From JAAYAY01 sp964429355 (GTDB lineage: Bacteria > Planctomycetota > Planctomycetia > Pirellulales > Thermoguttaceae), in NCBI GenBank assembly GCA_964429355.1, contig CAYSCH010000075.1, positions 1 through 30,656 on the forward strand: DNA of 30,656 bases. Direction: 5' to 3'. The position numbers and the translations under genes were made by a program. Shown piece by piece: positions 1 through 8,725 of this stretch (within the stretch, counting starts at the first letter, position 1; every line of letters begins with the position of its first letter). Below the pieces are notes generated by a model. It did no database searches and was not told the DNA's origin. It saw nothing but the letters and a program-made list of their open reading frames with translations.

Positions 1-60
1 CCCGGATGGACGCCAGAGCAAGAAAACCAATAATTAAGCGGAACGTTGAAAAAAATACTC

Positions 61-89
61 TTGACACATGTACAGATATCTGCTAATGT
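61..89 (+). promoter_or_regulatory. sigma-70-like promoter upstream of the broken AAA ATPase gene
   Basis: A perfect TTGACA box lies at 61-66 and a TAATGT box at 84-89, separated by exactly 17 bases. Transcription would start near 95-97, about 36 bases before the ATG at 133. The match to the housekeeping consensus is good, but activity is inferred only from sequence. Confidence 0.45.
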
Positions 90-132
90 ACGCATGACTA
101 TTCCCTGCCACCCCTCTCCCAGGTCTCCCCCA

Positions 133-839
133 ATGAATCAGCCAGAAACCCTCCCCGTCGTCCCCGATCTCCCACCCGCACCCACTTCCGCTATCATCGT
201 CCCCCTCTCACAGATCCAACCCGCCCCCCTCCAGTGGCTTTGGCCCGGACGCATCCCGCTCGGAAAACTCACCCTCCTCCTCGGTGAACCTGGCGTCGGT
301 AAGAGCCTCCTCGCACTCGACCTCGCCGCCCGAGTCTCCAACGGCCGGCCCTGGCCCGATTCCCCTGACGCCCCCAACGAGCCTGCCGGGGCTGTCATCC
401 TCTCTGCCGAAGATGCCCTCGACGACACCGTTCGGCCTCGACTCGATGCCGCACACGCCGACACGTCCCGAACATCGTCTCCGAACCCTCCATGCCCTGG
501 GCCTTCTCGATCCTCCACTCCGATGTGCACCATGCCCCCGCCCTGACCTGGGACTCCCAGCCCCCTGAAATCTCCGCCAACCTCTCCCTCAATCGAATCG
601 CCGCACACGAAGACATGATCGACGCCCGAGACTGGCTGCACGAGGCCCTCTCTCGTGGCCCTCGCAAAGCCGGGAACATCCTTTTTGAAGCCAAAGTCAC
701 CGGCTTCTCCGATCGCATCATCCGCCGCGCCTTCCGGCAACTCCATGCCATCCGCGCCCGACAAAATATCGACTGCGTTGCCAACTGGTACTGGGCTCTC
801 CCGGATCACAAACAGAAACTCGAAAAACTGACCTCCTGA
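133..839 (+). pseudogene. AAA_25/RepA-like ATPase, frameshifted and internally deleted
   Basis: Reading from the ATG at 133, the first part carries a Walker A loop (GEPGVGKS, about 290-313) and then the segment ILSAEDALDDTVRPRL, typical of RepA/RadA-like AAA_25 ATPases. Near 460-490 the sense switches to another frame. That frame reads from about 483 to a stop at 837-839 and encodes the family's C-terminal part: a beta-rich stretch, then a winged-helix-like tail (WLHEALSRGPRKAGNILFEA) ending in a tryptophan-rich motif. Each half alone is too short. The central ATPase core with Walker B and the later motifs appears deleted, so the gene should be inactive. Intact relatives are common in Planctomycetota, often as accessory or plasmid-like genes. 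That this is a mobile-element remnant is an inference. A sequencing frameshift alone would not restore the missing core. Confidence 0.7.
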
Positions 840-1240
840 AAGAAACTCACATGTCCCTTAACAGAGGTGCCACTTATGGGGAGAAAGTGTCAGAAAACTT
901 CAATTCTCGTGCAAAGTTGACTTAGCCAAACTCGCTGATTTTCCTAAGCCCCCAATCCATCCCCTCCGATCTCGCATCTCCCCGCTCCCTGCTCCGTGCT
1001 CCCTGCTCCGTGCTCCCTGCTCCCTGCTCCGTGCTCCCTGCTCCCTGCTCCCTGCTCCGTGCTCCCTGCTCCCTGCTCCCTGCTCCCTGCTCCCTGCTCC
1101 CTGCTCCCTGACCGACCCCCCCACCAGCTACGGATTTGGCAAAATGCCTCCCCTGTTGACCAGCTCCCCTTTCACTCTTCATCATTCACTCTTCCATCAT
1201 CCGCTCGAATCGACTGCTTCCACCGAGAAGGAATGCTGAA
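840..1240. other. intergenic stretch dominated by a heptamer repeat
   Basis: No gene is supported here. The only marked structures are the heptamer array at 984-1109 and, just before the glycosidase, an imperfect direct repeat of TTCACTCTT(C)CATCAT-like sequence at 1171-1184 and 1185-1200. Open frames across the array (on both strands) are simple-repeat artefacts. Confidence 0.7.
984..1109. repeat. 18-copy tandem heptamer repeat (GCTCCCT/GCTCCGT)
   Basis: 126 bases consist of exactly 18 uninterrupted 7-base units. Fourteen are GCTCCCT and four (starting 991, 1005, 1026 and 1054) are GCTCCGT. The variants cluster in the left half and the last seven units are identical, which suggests recent expansion from the right side. 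On the opposite strand the unit reads AGGGAGC. Heptamer arrays of this style are known as short tandemly repeated repetitive sequences in cyanobacteria. Relatedness to those is not claimed. Confidence 0.95.
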
Positions 1241-4200
1241 ATGCCACATCCATGGACTGCCCCCCTCCAGATTCTCGCGCTGGGGATCGTGATGCTTGCG
1301 GGTCAGGCCGCCCTGGCAACCGGCCCCCTCGAAAACAACTTCCTCAACCCGCCCCCGGAAGCGCGCCCCGGCGTCTACTGGTACTTCATGGACGGGAACC
1401 TCAGCCGCGACGGAATGACCGCTGACCTGGAATCCATGAAGGCGGCGGGCATCGGCAACGTCGTCTTCCTCGAGGTCAATGTCGGTGTGCCCCGCGGGCC
1501 GGTCGATTTCCTCAGCCCCCAGTGGCAGGAACTGTTCACCCATGCCGTCCGCGAAGCGGAACGGCTCGGCATCGAGATCACCCTCGGCTCCGGGCCCGGC
1601 TGGGCCGGCAGTGGCGGCCCCTGGGTCAAGCCGGAACAGTCCATGCAGCACCTCGTCGCCGCCTCCGTGAATGTAACAGGACCCGCATCGTTCGCCGCCG
1701 TCCTCCCAACCCCGGCACCGCGGGAGCCGTTCTTCGGACGGGCGCCTATGTCCCAAGATATGCTCCGCCAGTGGGAAACGTACTATGCCGACGTGGCCGT
1801 CCTCGCCTTCCCCACCCCGACTGCCGAGGCCACCATCGCCGACGTCGACGAAAAAGCCCTCTACTACCGTGCTCCCTATTCGTCCCAGCCCGGTGTGAAA
1901 CCCTACCTGCCCGCTTCTGCCGACTTCGCGAAGCCGCCGGCTGGCGCCGCGATTCCGCCCGACCGGATCATCGACCTCACCGATCGCCTGAAACCCGATG
2001 GCAGCCTCCAGTGGCAGGTGCCGCCGGGCAACTGGACCGTCATGCGTTTCGGCCGTCGTAACAACGGCGCCACAACCCGCCCCGCCCCTCAGCCCGGACT
2101 GGGGTTCGAGTGCGACAAGCTCGACGCCGACGCCTTCAACGCCCACTTCGACCACTACGTGGGCAAGCTCCTCGAGAAGGTGGGGCCCCGCGAACAGGGC
2201 CGCGGCTGGACCATGCTCCATATCGACAGTTGGGAGATGGGGGCCCAGAACTGGACCGGCAAGTTCCGCCAGGAATTCCTCCGCCGGCGGGGCTACGATC
2301 TCCTCCCATACCTCCCTGCCTACACGGGCCGTGTCGTCGGCAGCCTGGAGTTGAGCGAGCGTTTTCTCTGGGACATGCGTCTGACCGCGCAGGAACTGGT
2401 GCTGGAAAACCACGCCGGACGGCTGAAACAGCTCGCCCACCAGCACGGGTTCGGCCTCTCGATCGAACCCTACGACATGAACCCCACCTCCGATCTCGAA
2501 CTGGGGTCCGTGGCCGACCTGCCGATGTGCGAGTTCTGGAGCCAAGGCTATGGTTTCGACACCGCCTACAGTTGCACCGAAGCCACCTCGATCGCCCATA
2601 CCCTCGGCCGCTCCGTCGTGGCCGCCGAAGCCTTTACTGCCGAAAGCACGGAAGCCTGGAAGCTCTTTCCAGCCGCCGTCAAGAACCAGGGCGATTGGGC
2701 CTTCTGTTTCGGCATCAATCGGTTCGTCTACCACACCTTCGCCCACAAGCCCGACGAGCGACGCCCCGGAATGGTGATGGGCCCCTACGGAGTCCATTGG
2801 GATCGTGGCCAGACCTGGTGGCCCATGGTGTCGGCCTACCATCGCTACGTCACCCGCTGCCAGTTCATGCTGCGGCAGGGACATTCGGTCGCCGATGTCC
2901 TCTACCTGGCTCCCGAAGGAGCACCCCATGTCTTCCGGCCCCCCGTGTCGGCACTGCAGGGGGCCGGCAGCACCCGTGATCGGCGTGGCTACAACTTCGA
3001 CGGTTGCCCGCCGTCCACCCTCATCTCCAAAGCGGCCGTTCAAGACCACCGGATCGTGTTCCCCGGGGGCGCCTCCTATCGCCTGCTGGTCCTGCCCGCC
3101 TTCGACACCATGACCCCGGCGCTGCTTCAGAAAATCAAGGAGCTGGCCGAGGCAGGTGCCACGATCGTTGGCCTACCGCCGCGAAAGTCCCCGAGCCTGG
3201 TAGGGTACCCCGAGTGCGATCAGCAAGTGGCCGACTTGGCCAACGGCCTCTGGGGAGGCACAAAACCACCTGCCGATGTGCAACATCGCACGCTTGGCTT
3301 GGGGCGAATTGTATGGGGTGGCGACCTGGTGATCGCGCCCCCCGGCACCCCGATCCCGTCCGCAATCGAGCACGCCCGTTGGATCTGGTATCCGGAAGAG
3401 GACCCCGCGGCCGCTGTCGGTCCCGGCACACGGTACTTCCTCCGCCAATTCTCCCTCCCACCCGCAAAGAAGATCCGCACGGCACGCCTCGAAGTAACCG
3501 TCGACAATACCTGCCAGGTCTGGGTCAACGGGCAGCCCGCCGCCCAGGCCGACAACTTCCATCGGGTCAGCTCGACCGACGTTCGCGACCTGTTGAAGCC
3601 CGGCGAGAACCTCGTGGCCATTGAGGCTGCCAACGGAGGCGAGAATCCCAATCCGGCAGGGCTGATCGCCGCCCTGCACGTCGACTACGACGACGGCCAG
3701 TCGATCAACCTGCTCACCGATAGCCAGTGGCAAACCGCTCGCAAGGTCTCAGAACGCTGGCAAGAGAGCCCCGAACCGGCTGGCGACTGGGCCGGCGCAA
3801 AGGACCTCGGTCCGATCGGAATGGCGCCCTGGCTCCTGAAGCCAACCCCGGAAGCCTGCCCCGAGTTGTATCCCCACTACGAGGCCACGGCACGGCTCTT
3901 CAACGGCATGGGCGTCCAACCTGATTTCCAGTCCAGTGGTCCTGTCCGCTACACGCACCGCCAGGCAGACGGCCTTGACCTGTACTACGTGGCCAACCGG
4001 ACCGCCGAAGCGGTCCAGGCGGCGTGTGTCTTCCGTGTGGCAGGCATGCAGCCCGAGCTCTGGGATCCCCTCACCGGCCAGATTCGCGATCTCCCCCGCT
4101 TCGAAGCGGAGGGCGACCGCACATCCGTCCCCATGCAGTTTGAGCCGTACCAGAGCTTCTTCGTCGTCTTTCGAAAGGAGGCATCGTCTCACGCAGCGGC

Positions 4201-4804
4201 GACTGGAGTCCAGAACTTCCCAGCACGCGAGAAGATCCACGAACTGGCCGGCCCTTGGGCCATTTCCTTCGATCCCCAGTCAGGCGGCCCCCGGGATGTG
4301 ACCTTCCCGGCCCTGGAAGATTGGAGTCAGAGGCCGGAGCCGGCCATCAAGTACTACTCCGGTATCGCCGCTTACCGCAAAGCCTTTGATTTGCCCGAAA
4401 AGCACCTTCAGAGCCATCATGAAAGCCTCCCACGGACGGCAGATTCTGAAATCGACCCTGAACTGTCCAGCCGGGCCGGGCGAATTCTCCTCGACTTGGG
4501 TGTTGTTCACTCCATGGCAAGGGTGCGACTGAACGGCCGGGATCTGGGAGTGGTGTGGTGTGCCCCCTGGCAGGTCGACGTGACCGACTCTGTCCAGCCC
4601 GAAGGCAATCGCCTCGAAATCGACATTGCCAACCTGTGGCCCAATCGGCTGATCGGCGATCAGGCCCTCCCCCTGGAGGATCGCATCAGTTGGTCGACCT
4701 TCCAGCCATACAAGGCCGATTCCCCGCTCCTCCCATCGGGATTGCTCGGGCCGGTCACACTGCATAAGGTGACCCCTTCCGGCATCCCGGAATCCACCCC
4801 GTGA
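1241..4804 (+). CDS. secreted GH106-like glycoside hydrolase (alpha-L-rhamnosidase family)
   Basis: The 1187-residue product begins with a Sec signal peptide (hydrophobic about residues 9-25, AxA-like cleavage near 24-26), so it should act outside the cytoplasm on plant or algal glycans. The segment PGVYWYFMDGNLS followed by the GSGPGWAGSGGPWV motif near residues 110-125 is characteristic of the GH106 / rhamnosidase-like family (Pfam Glyco_hydro_106). A glutamate in the AAEAF segment (E463) is a candidate catalytic residue by its place in the family pattern. Two beta-sandwich, sugar-binding-like modules follow, near residues 725-810 and 1080-1150. Full-length family members are usually 1000-1200 residues, so the gene looks complete. 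The start is supported by AGAAGGA at 1226-1232, 8 bases before ATG. The exact substrate cannot be read from sequence. Confidence 0.88.
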   Translation: MPHPWTAPLQILALGIVMLAGQAALATGPLENNFLNPPPEARPGVYWYFMDGNLSRDGMTADLESMKAAGIGNVVFLEVNVGVPRGPVDFLSPQWQELFTHAVREAERLGIEITLGSGPGWAGSGGPWVKPEQSMQHLVAASVNVTGPASFAAVLPTPAPREPFFGRAPMSQDMLRQWETYYADVAVLAFPTPTAEATIADVDEKALYYRAPYSSQPGVKPYLPASADFAKPPAGAAIPPDRIIDLTDRLKPDGSLQWQVPPGNWTVMRFGRRNNGATTRPAPQPGLGFECDKLDADAFNAHFDHYVGKLLEKVGPREQGRGWTMLHIDSWEMGAQNWTGKFRQEFLRRRGYDLLPYLPAYTGRVVGSLELSERFLWDMRLTAQELVLENHAGRLKQLAHQHGFGLSIEPYDMNPTSDLELGSVADLPMCEFWSQGYGFDTAYSCTEATSIAHTLGRSVVAAEAFTAESTEAWKLFPAAVKNQGDWAFCFGINRFVYHTFAHKPDERRPGMVMGPYGVHWDRGQTWWPMVSAYHRYVTRCQFMLRQGHSVADVLYLAPEGAPHVFRPPVSALQGAGSTRDRRGYNFDGCPPSTLISKAAVQDHRIVFPGGASYRLLVLPAFDTMTPALLQKIKELAEAGATIVGLPPRKSPSLVGYPECDQQVADLANGLWGGTKPPADVQHRTLGLGRIVWGGDLVIAPPGTPIPSAIEHARWIWYPEEDPAAAVGPGTRYFLRQFSLPPAKKIRTARLEVTVDNTCQVWVNGQPAAQADNFHRVSSTDVRDLLKPGENLVAIEAANGGENPNPAGLIAALHVDYDDGQSINLLTDSQWQTARKVSERWQESPEPAGDWAGAKDLGPIGMAPWLLKPTPEACPELYPHYEATARLFNGMGVQPDFQSSGPVRYTHRQADGLDLYYVANRTAEAVQAACVFRVAGMQPELWDPLTGQIRDLPRFEAEGDRTSVPMQFEPYQSFFVVFRKEASSHAAATGVQNFPAREKIHELAGPWAISFDPQSGGPRDVTFPALEDWSQRPEPAIKYYSGIAAYRKAFDLPEKHLQSHHESLPRTADSEIDPELSSRAGRILLDLGVVHSMARVRLNGRDLGVVWCAPWQVDVTDSVQPEGNRLEIDIANLWPNRLIGDQALPLEDRISWSTFQPYKADSPLLPSGLLGPVTLHKVTPSGIPESTP

Positions 4805-4887
4805 TGCCATCGCAGAGTAGCCATGGAGAAACCACGGCAGTCTTCGGTTGAGGCAACGTTCAACGTGTTACAGAGGCAGGAATCGTC

Positions 4888-5580
4888 ATGTGGATGAAGA
4901 ACCGCTTGTTTCAGAAACTCGGTGGCGGCAGGCTGGAACGATTCGGCCTCGGGCTCTGGTCCAGATTGCAGCTCACGTCGCTAAGGTCGCGCAAAGACCC
5001 GGAAATCGTCCGCCTGCTGCACGAAATCGTCCGTCAAAAGCGCTCGTTGTGCAGCGCCTTCGAACTCTATCTGATCTACTCGGTCGCCCTGGCCCAAAGC
5101 CGGCGCCCCGGGGCGATGGCCGAGGTGGGCGTCTTTTGCGGCGGCTCCGCCAAACTGATCTGCAAGGCCAAAGGCGACAAGCTCCTCCGCCTGTTCGACA
5201 CCTACGAAGGCCTCCCCGAAAGCAGCAAAGAGGATCGTGGAATCCACAAGAAAAACCAGTACGCTTGCAGTCTCGAAAACGTCCAGGCCTATGTTGCCGG
5301 GTTCGAGAATGTCTCTTTCCACAAGGGGCTCTTTCCTGATTCGGCCCGCGGCATTGAAGAGAGCCAGTACTCCTTCTGCCATTTTGACGTCGACCTGTAC
5401 GAGGGTACCAAGGCCTGCCTGGAATACTTCTATCCTCGCATGATCCCCGGCGGAATCATGGTTTCCCACGACTACGGCCTGCTGGCCGGAGTCGAGCAGG
5501 CCTTCCAGGAGTTCTTCCACAATAAGCCGGAGCAGATCATCGACATGCCCACAACCCAGTGCATGGTCGTGAAACTCTGA
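4888..5580 (+). CDS. TylF/macrocin-type SAM-dependent O-methyltransferase
   Basis: The 230-residue protein fits the TylF (PF05711) family of class I methyltransferases, which O-methylate sugars in antibiotics and surface glycans with Mg2+ help. Visible features are the SAM-binding segment MAEVGVFCGGSAKLI near residue 77, the acidic loop LFDTYEGLPES, and the metal-binding-like FDVDLYEGTKA (D167, D169) followed by GGIMVSHDYG. An AGGCAGGAA stretch precedes the ATG. It lies 83 bases after the glycosidase and about 420 bases before an MsbA-type exporter on the same strand. This suggests, but does not prove, a role in modifying an exported glycan or lipid-linked sugar. Confidence 0.85.
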   Translation: MWMKNRLFQKLGGGRLERFGLGLWSRLQLTSLRSRKDPEIVRLLHEIVRQKRSLCSAFELYLIYSVALAQSRRPGAMAEVGVFCGGSAKLICKAKGDKLLRLFDTYEGLPESSKEDRGIHKKNQYACSLENVQAYVAGFENVSFHKGLFPDSARGIEESQYSFCHFDVDLYEGTKACLEYFYPRMIPGGIMVSHDYGLLAGVEQAFQEFFHNKPEQIIDMPTTQCMVVKL

Positions 5581-6001
5581 GACTGGCTGGTATTTCTGTC
5601 GAAAGCCGCTCCTGAGCGACTCGAAAAGTGTCCTTGCTTACTCTGTTTACTTATATCCCCAAGCCTCCCTCGTTTGACCATGGCATCCCCTGCTCGGCCC
5701 AATTCGCAACACGACCGAGGGGTTGACGCCCGAAAACCTGCATCGATGTTGGCGTTTTGGGAGCGATCTGCTACAAAAGCCGGCGGCCGCCAGAACTGGT
5801 GCGGACCCGTGCACGGAAGCCGTTTCGTATCCATTCAGCCGCCCGAAAGAGAAGCACCCAGGCCGGAAGACGCGTAGACCGGAATCAGCCGGCAAGGCGT
5901 TCATCAGCCACGGCGTCCCCGGCTTCTCGATCGACCTCCTGCCGGTTTTCCGGCTGCCTCGGTTGGCTGAAGAGCTACGCTGTTTCAAGGATGGACAAAG
6001 A
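5581..6001. other. gene-free stretch before the ABC exporter
   Basis: The exporter frame stays open upstream to about 5723, but the predicted residues there are low-complexity and unlike any exporter N terminus. I treat it as non-coding. A four-codon reading frame (ATG at 5991) ends at a TGA that overlaps the exporter's ATG (6002), which could allow translational coupling. No convincing promoter or terminator was seen. Confidence 0.5.
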
Positions 6002-7966
6002 ATGAATAATTTCGGCAGGGTCGTTGTTCTCGCCTTGCAGTATCGGTTCTCGGTCGTCGCGGCCCTCGTTTGCGCTCTGATGGTCGGACTCCTCTGGGGC
6101 GGCAATATCACGATTGTCTATCCCTTTGTAGAGATCGTGTTTGAAAACAAGTCGCTCCATGACTGGGTAGACGAACAGATCGTCGAGTGCAGGGCAAAGC
6201 AGACGGAAGCATCGGCCACCGTCGTCTCCACGGCAATGGAAATGGCAACCGCCTCCGAGTTGCAGAAGGCCCGTTTGCAGAGCGAACTGAGTTTCGCTGC
6301 CTCCCGATTGAGAACCGAACTCTGGACCGAACAGGGTTACCTCTGGGCCGAACCGAGGGTCAAACGCTATCTGCCCGACGGCGCTTTCCAAACCCTGGCC
6401 CTTCTCATCGGTTTCGTCTTTTTGGGCACCGTGCTCAAAAGCCTGTTTCTCATTGCCCATACGATTCTGGTGGGACGCTTGACCCAATTGGCGACTTTCG
6501 ACCTTCGCAAACAGTTCTTCCGTCGCACGATACGGATGGACCTCGGCACGTTCACCAACGAAGGGTCCGCCGACCTGATGAGCCGTTTCACCCATGACAT
6601 GGAGAGCGTGGGCGAAGGCCTCTCCGCACTCTTCGGGAAACTCGTCCGGGAACCCATCAAAGCAGCAGCCTGCCTCGTCGGGGCCGCCCTGATTTCCTGG
6701 AGGCTTCTTGTGCTCACCCTGATCGTGGCCCCCGTTGCCGCGATCTCCATTCGCTGGCTGTCGAAAACCTTGAAACGGGCCAACCGCCGTGCCCTCGAGG
6801 GAATGGCCCAACTCTACAGCACTCTCGAAGAAGTCTTCCGCGGCATCAAGGTCGTGAAGGCGTTCACCATGGAACCCCAGGAACGCAACCGCTTCCACAA
6901 CGACAGCAAGAAATACTACAAATGCTCCATGAGGATCGTTCGCTATGACTCGCTCACCCATCCTCTGACGGAGATTCTCGGAATCATCACGATCAGTCTC
7001 GCCGTGCTCGCCGGTACCTTGGTCTCGCACGACCTCAGCCTCCCCTGGCTGCTGTTGTTCTACGCGCTGCTGGCCGGGGCGGCCGATCCGGCCAGGAAAC
7101 TCTCCGATATCTTCACCAAGATGCAGCGGGCTGCCGCGGCCAGCGATCGGATCTATGCCATGCTCGACCGGGAACCCAAGGTCTTCGATCCCGAGAACCC
7201 TCGCTCCCCAGGCCGGCACCACAAAAACCTGGTCCTCGATCACGTCACTTTTGGCTACACACCCGATCGGCCCGTGTTGCACGATATCAATCTTGAGATT
7301 CAATTCGGCGAGACGATCGGGATTGTGGGCGAGAGCGGCTGCGGCAAGAGCACTCTCGCCAACCTGCTCCCCAGGTTTGCCGACCCCGATCAAGGTACGA
7401 TCCGGATGGACGGCATTCCCCTGCCGGAGATGCGACTTCGCGATCTCCGCAGCCAGATCGGCCTGGTCACCCAGGAACCGCTCCTGTTCAACGATACCGT
7501 GCTCAACAACATCCGCTATGGCTCCCCCCAGTCCACCCGAGAACAAGTCATCGAGGCAGCCAAACAGGCCCACGCCCATTGGTTCATCGAACACGAACTG
7601 GCAGATGGATACGAAACCGTCGTCGGTCCCATGGGAGGGCAGCTCTCCGGCGGACAGAGGCAACGAATCGCCTTGGCCCGGGCAATCCTCCGCGATCCAG
7701 CCCTCCTCATTCTCGACGAGGCGACCAGCCAGATCGATTTGAACAGCGAACAGATCATCCAGCGCGTGCTCGAACGCTTCAAAAAGGGACGGACGACCAT
7801 CTTCATTACGCACCGTCTCAGTGCCCTCTCCCTGGCGGATCGTATCGTTGTCATTCAGGACGGACGTGTCCTGGACGTCGGCACTCACGACGAGCTGATG
7901 GCCCGATGTGGGTTTTACGGTCACCTCCATCAAATCGACAATGCAGATCTGCGCGAAACGGCATGA
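6002..7966 (+). CDS. MsbA-type ABC exporter (fused permease and ATPase)
   Basis: The 654-residue half-transporter has a transmembrane domain (residues about 1-330) and an ATP-binding domain (about 385-650). The ATPase shows Walker A GESGCGKST (K449), the signature LSGGQ (548-552), Walker B LLILDEAT with catalytic E573, and the switch histidine in ITHR. It should work as a homodimer in the inner membrane, flipping a lipid, lipid-linked sugar or peptide. Between the first two membrane helices (about residues 50-115) lies a hydrophilic, Ala/Glu/Gln-rich segment predicted to form a coiled coil on the outer side. Classical MsbA lacks such an insert. The ATG at 6002 was chosen because it follows AAGGA (5987-5991) by 10 bases and starts directly with the first membrane helix. 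Substrate is unknown, though the neighbouring O-methyltransferase hints at glycan export. Confidence 0.88.
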   Translation: MNNFGRVVVLALQYRFSVVAALVCALMVGLLWGGNITIVYPFVEIVFENKSLHDWVDEQIVECRAKQTEASATVVSTAMEMATASELQKARLQSELSFAASRLRTELWTEQGYLWAEPRVKRYLPDGAFQTLALLIGFVFLGTVLKSLFLIAHTILVGRLTQLATFDLRKQFFRRTIRMDLGTFTNEGSADLMSRFTHDMESVGEGLSALFGKLVREPIKAAACLVGAALISWRLLVLTLIVAPVAAISIRWLSKTLKRANRRALEGMAQLYSTLEEVFRGIKVVKAFTMEPQERNRFHNDSKKYYKCSMRIVRYDSLTHPLTEILGIITISLAVLAGTLVSHDLSLPWLLLFYALLAGAADPARKLSDIFTKMQRAAAASDRIYAMLDREPKVFDPENPRSPGRHHKNLVLDHVTFGYTPDRPVLHDINLEIQFGETIGIVGESGCGKSTLANLLPRFADPDQGTIRMDGIPLPEMRLRDLRSQIGLVTQEPLLFNDTVLNNIRYGSPQSTREQVIEAAKQAHAHWFIEHELADGYETVVGPMGGQLSGGQRQRIALARAILRDPALLILDEATSQIDLNSEQIIQRVLERFKKGRTTIFITHRLSALSLADRIVVIQDGRVLDVGTHDELMARCGFYGHLHQIDNADLRETA

Positions 7967-8078
7967 CCCGCCGCCCGACCCGACAGGTCCTGCGTCAGCG
8001 GTCATTGCCTGATTGGCACACCGTTTGCTCCTCTCTTACAGCGTCTCTGTTTCATGCAGAGCAGTCACCCCCCCAGAG

Positions 8079-8109
8079 ACCCAGCGGCCCTTTAGGGCCG
8101 CTGGGTTTT
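8079..8109 (+). terminator. rho-independent terminator after the ABC exporter
   Basis: A perfect 12-base-pair stem, ACCCAGCGGCCC (8079-8090) against GGGCCGCTGGGT (8095-8106), encloses the loop TTTA, and the T run ends at 8109. It lies 112 bases after the exporter stop and should end that transcript. Confidence 0.85.
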
Positions 8110-8242
8110 GGAACAGAGCAGAGGCAAACTACTTGTTCCTCAGGGGCCGGTCAACGGAAGAGGCGCGACAGAGATCAGAGGGTCTTCGTTGGGCTGGTTT
8201 CCAGCAGCGACGATCGGGAAGTGCCAACTTCCGAGTAGCGAA

Positions 8243-8290
8243 AGGCGAGCTGAAGGCAAACAAACGGATGCTTTCAGCTCGCCTGTTTTA
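8243..8290 (+). terminator. second terminator-like hairpin
   Basis: A perfect 12-base-pair stem (8243-8254, AGGCGAGCTGAA, against 8273-8284, TTCAGCTCGCCT) surrounds an 18-base loop and is followed by GTTTTA. The longer loop makes it weaker than the hairpin at 8079, and it may instead be a transcript-processing or stability element. Confidence 0.55.
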
Positions 8291-8560
8291 TTATGCTACA
8301 GCAAAATCGTACATATGTATCATTCTGCATCAACCTGAGGCCACTATTAAGTGGCGATTCAAATGCCTCTCTGGTTGGGAAGTGAGAGCCCGATAGCAGA
8401 TTTTTGCAGCTCCTCAGTCCGCTTTTTCAGGGGGGGCAGTCCGAGCCTCGGCGTTTCTGAGAAGTCTTCTTCTGTCGACAGTACCCGAAGGGACTATTAT
8501 GAGATGTCGGCGGCCTGTCAGCAGAGAGCCTGATTGGCCGACAGCCCTCGCAAGACGCAC

Positions 8561-8661
8561 GGGACCCGTTGTCCGTCCGTCTCGTGCACACCGATGCCCG
8601 TGGGATGGACCTGCTGTCCGTCAGGTCTTCTCCATAGGTCGGTTGGGATCCGATGTCCGTC
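8561..8661. repeat. three imperfect copies of GGGAyCCG..TGTCCGTC
   Basis: Copies lie at 8561-8577, 8602-8622 and 8645-8661. The core TGTCCGTC recurs at 8570, 8615 and 8654, with spacings of 45 and 39 bases, both multiples of three. The middle copy has four extra bases. The repeats sit just upstream of the MATE start at 8726. Confidence 0.6.
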
Positions 8662-8725
8662 GCTCCCTTTGGCGTGGTATCTCTTGGTTACTCCACTTCC
8701 TCAGAAATCGGGAACCCTCCGCCCC

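Larger units (their letters stand above)
7967..8725. other. gene-free stretch between exporter and MATE gene
   Basis: The region holds two strong hairpins (8079-8106, 8243-8284), a perfect 10-base palindrome TACATATGTA at 8310-8319, and three related short repeats at 8561-8661. Short open frames here show no recognisable protein pattern. The MATE frame is open back to a TTG at 8534, so the last part could be coding if an early alternative start is used. Confidence 0.5.

Noticed and set aside
984..1109. possible CRISPR array or coding repeat
   Set aside because: Units are 7 bases with no spacers, and the open frames are products of the repeat itself.
1172..3049. 625-residue minus-strand open frame
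   Set aside because: It lies opposite the GH106-like glycosidase, has Gly/Val/Glu-rich composition typical of a GC-rich antisense shadow, and matches no family.
5723..6001. 93-residue N-terminal extension of the ABC exporter
   Set aside because: The residues do not resemble the family and a suitable AAGGA precedes the ATG at 6002.
5975..8005. 676-residue minus-strand open frame
   Set aside because: It mirrors the ABC exporter, whose motifs are all intact on the plus strand.
8310..8319. perfect palindrome TACATATGTA as an operator
   Set aside because: Ten-base palindromes occur by chance in 30 kb and nothing nearby supports a function.
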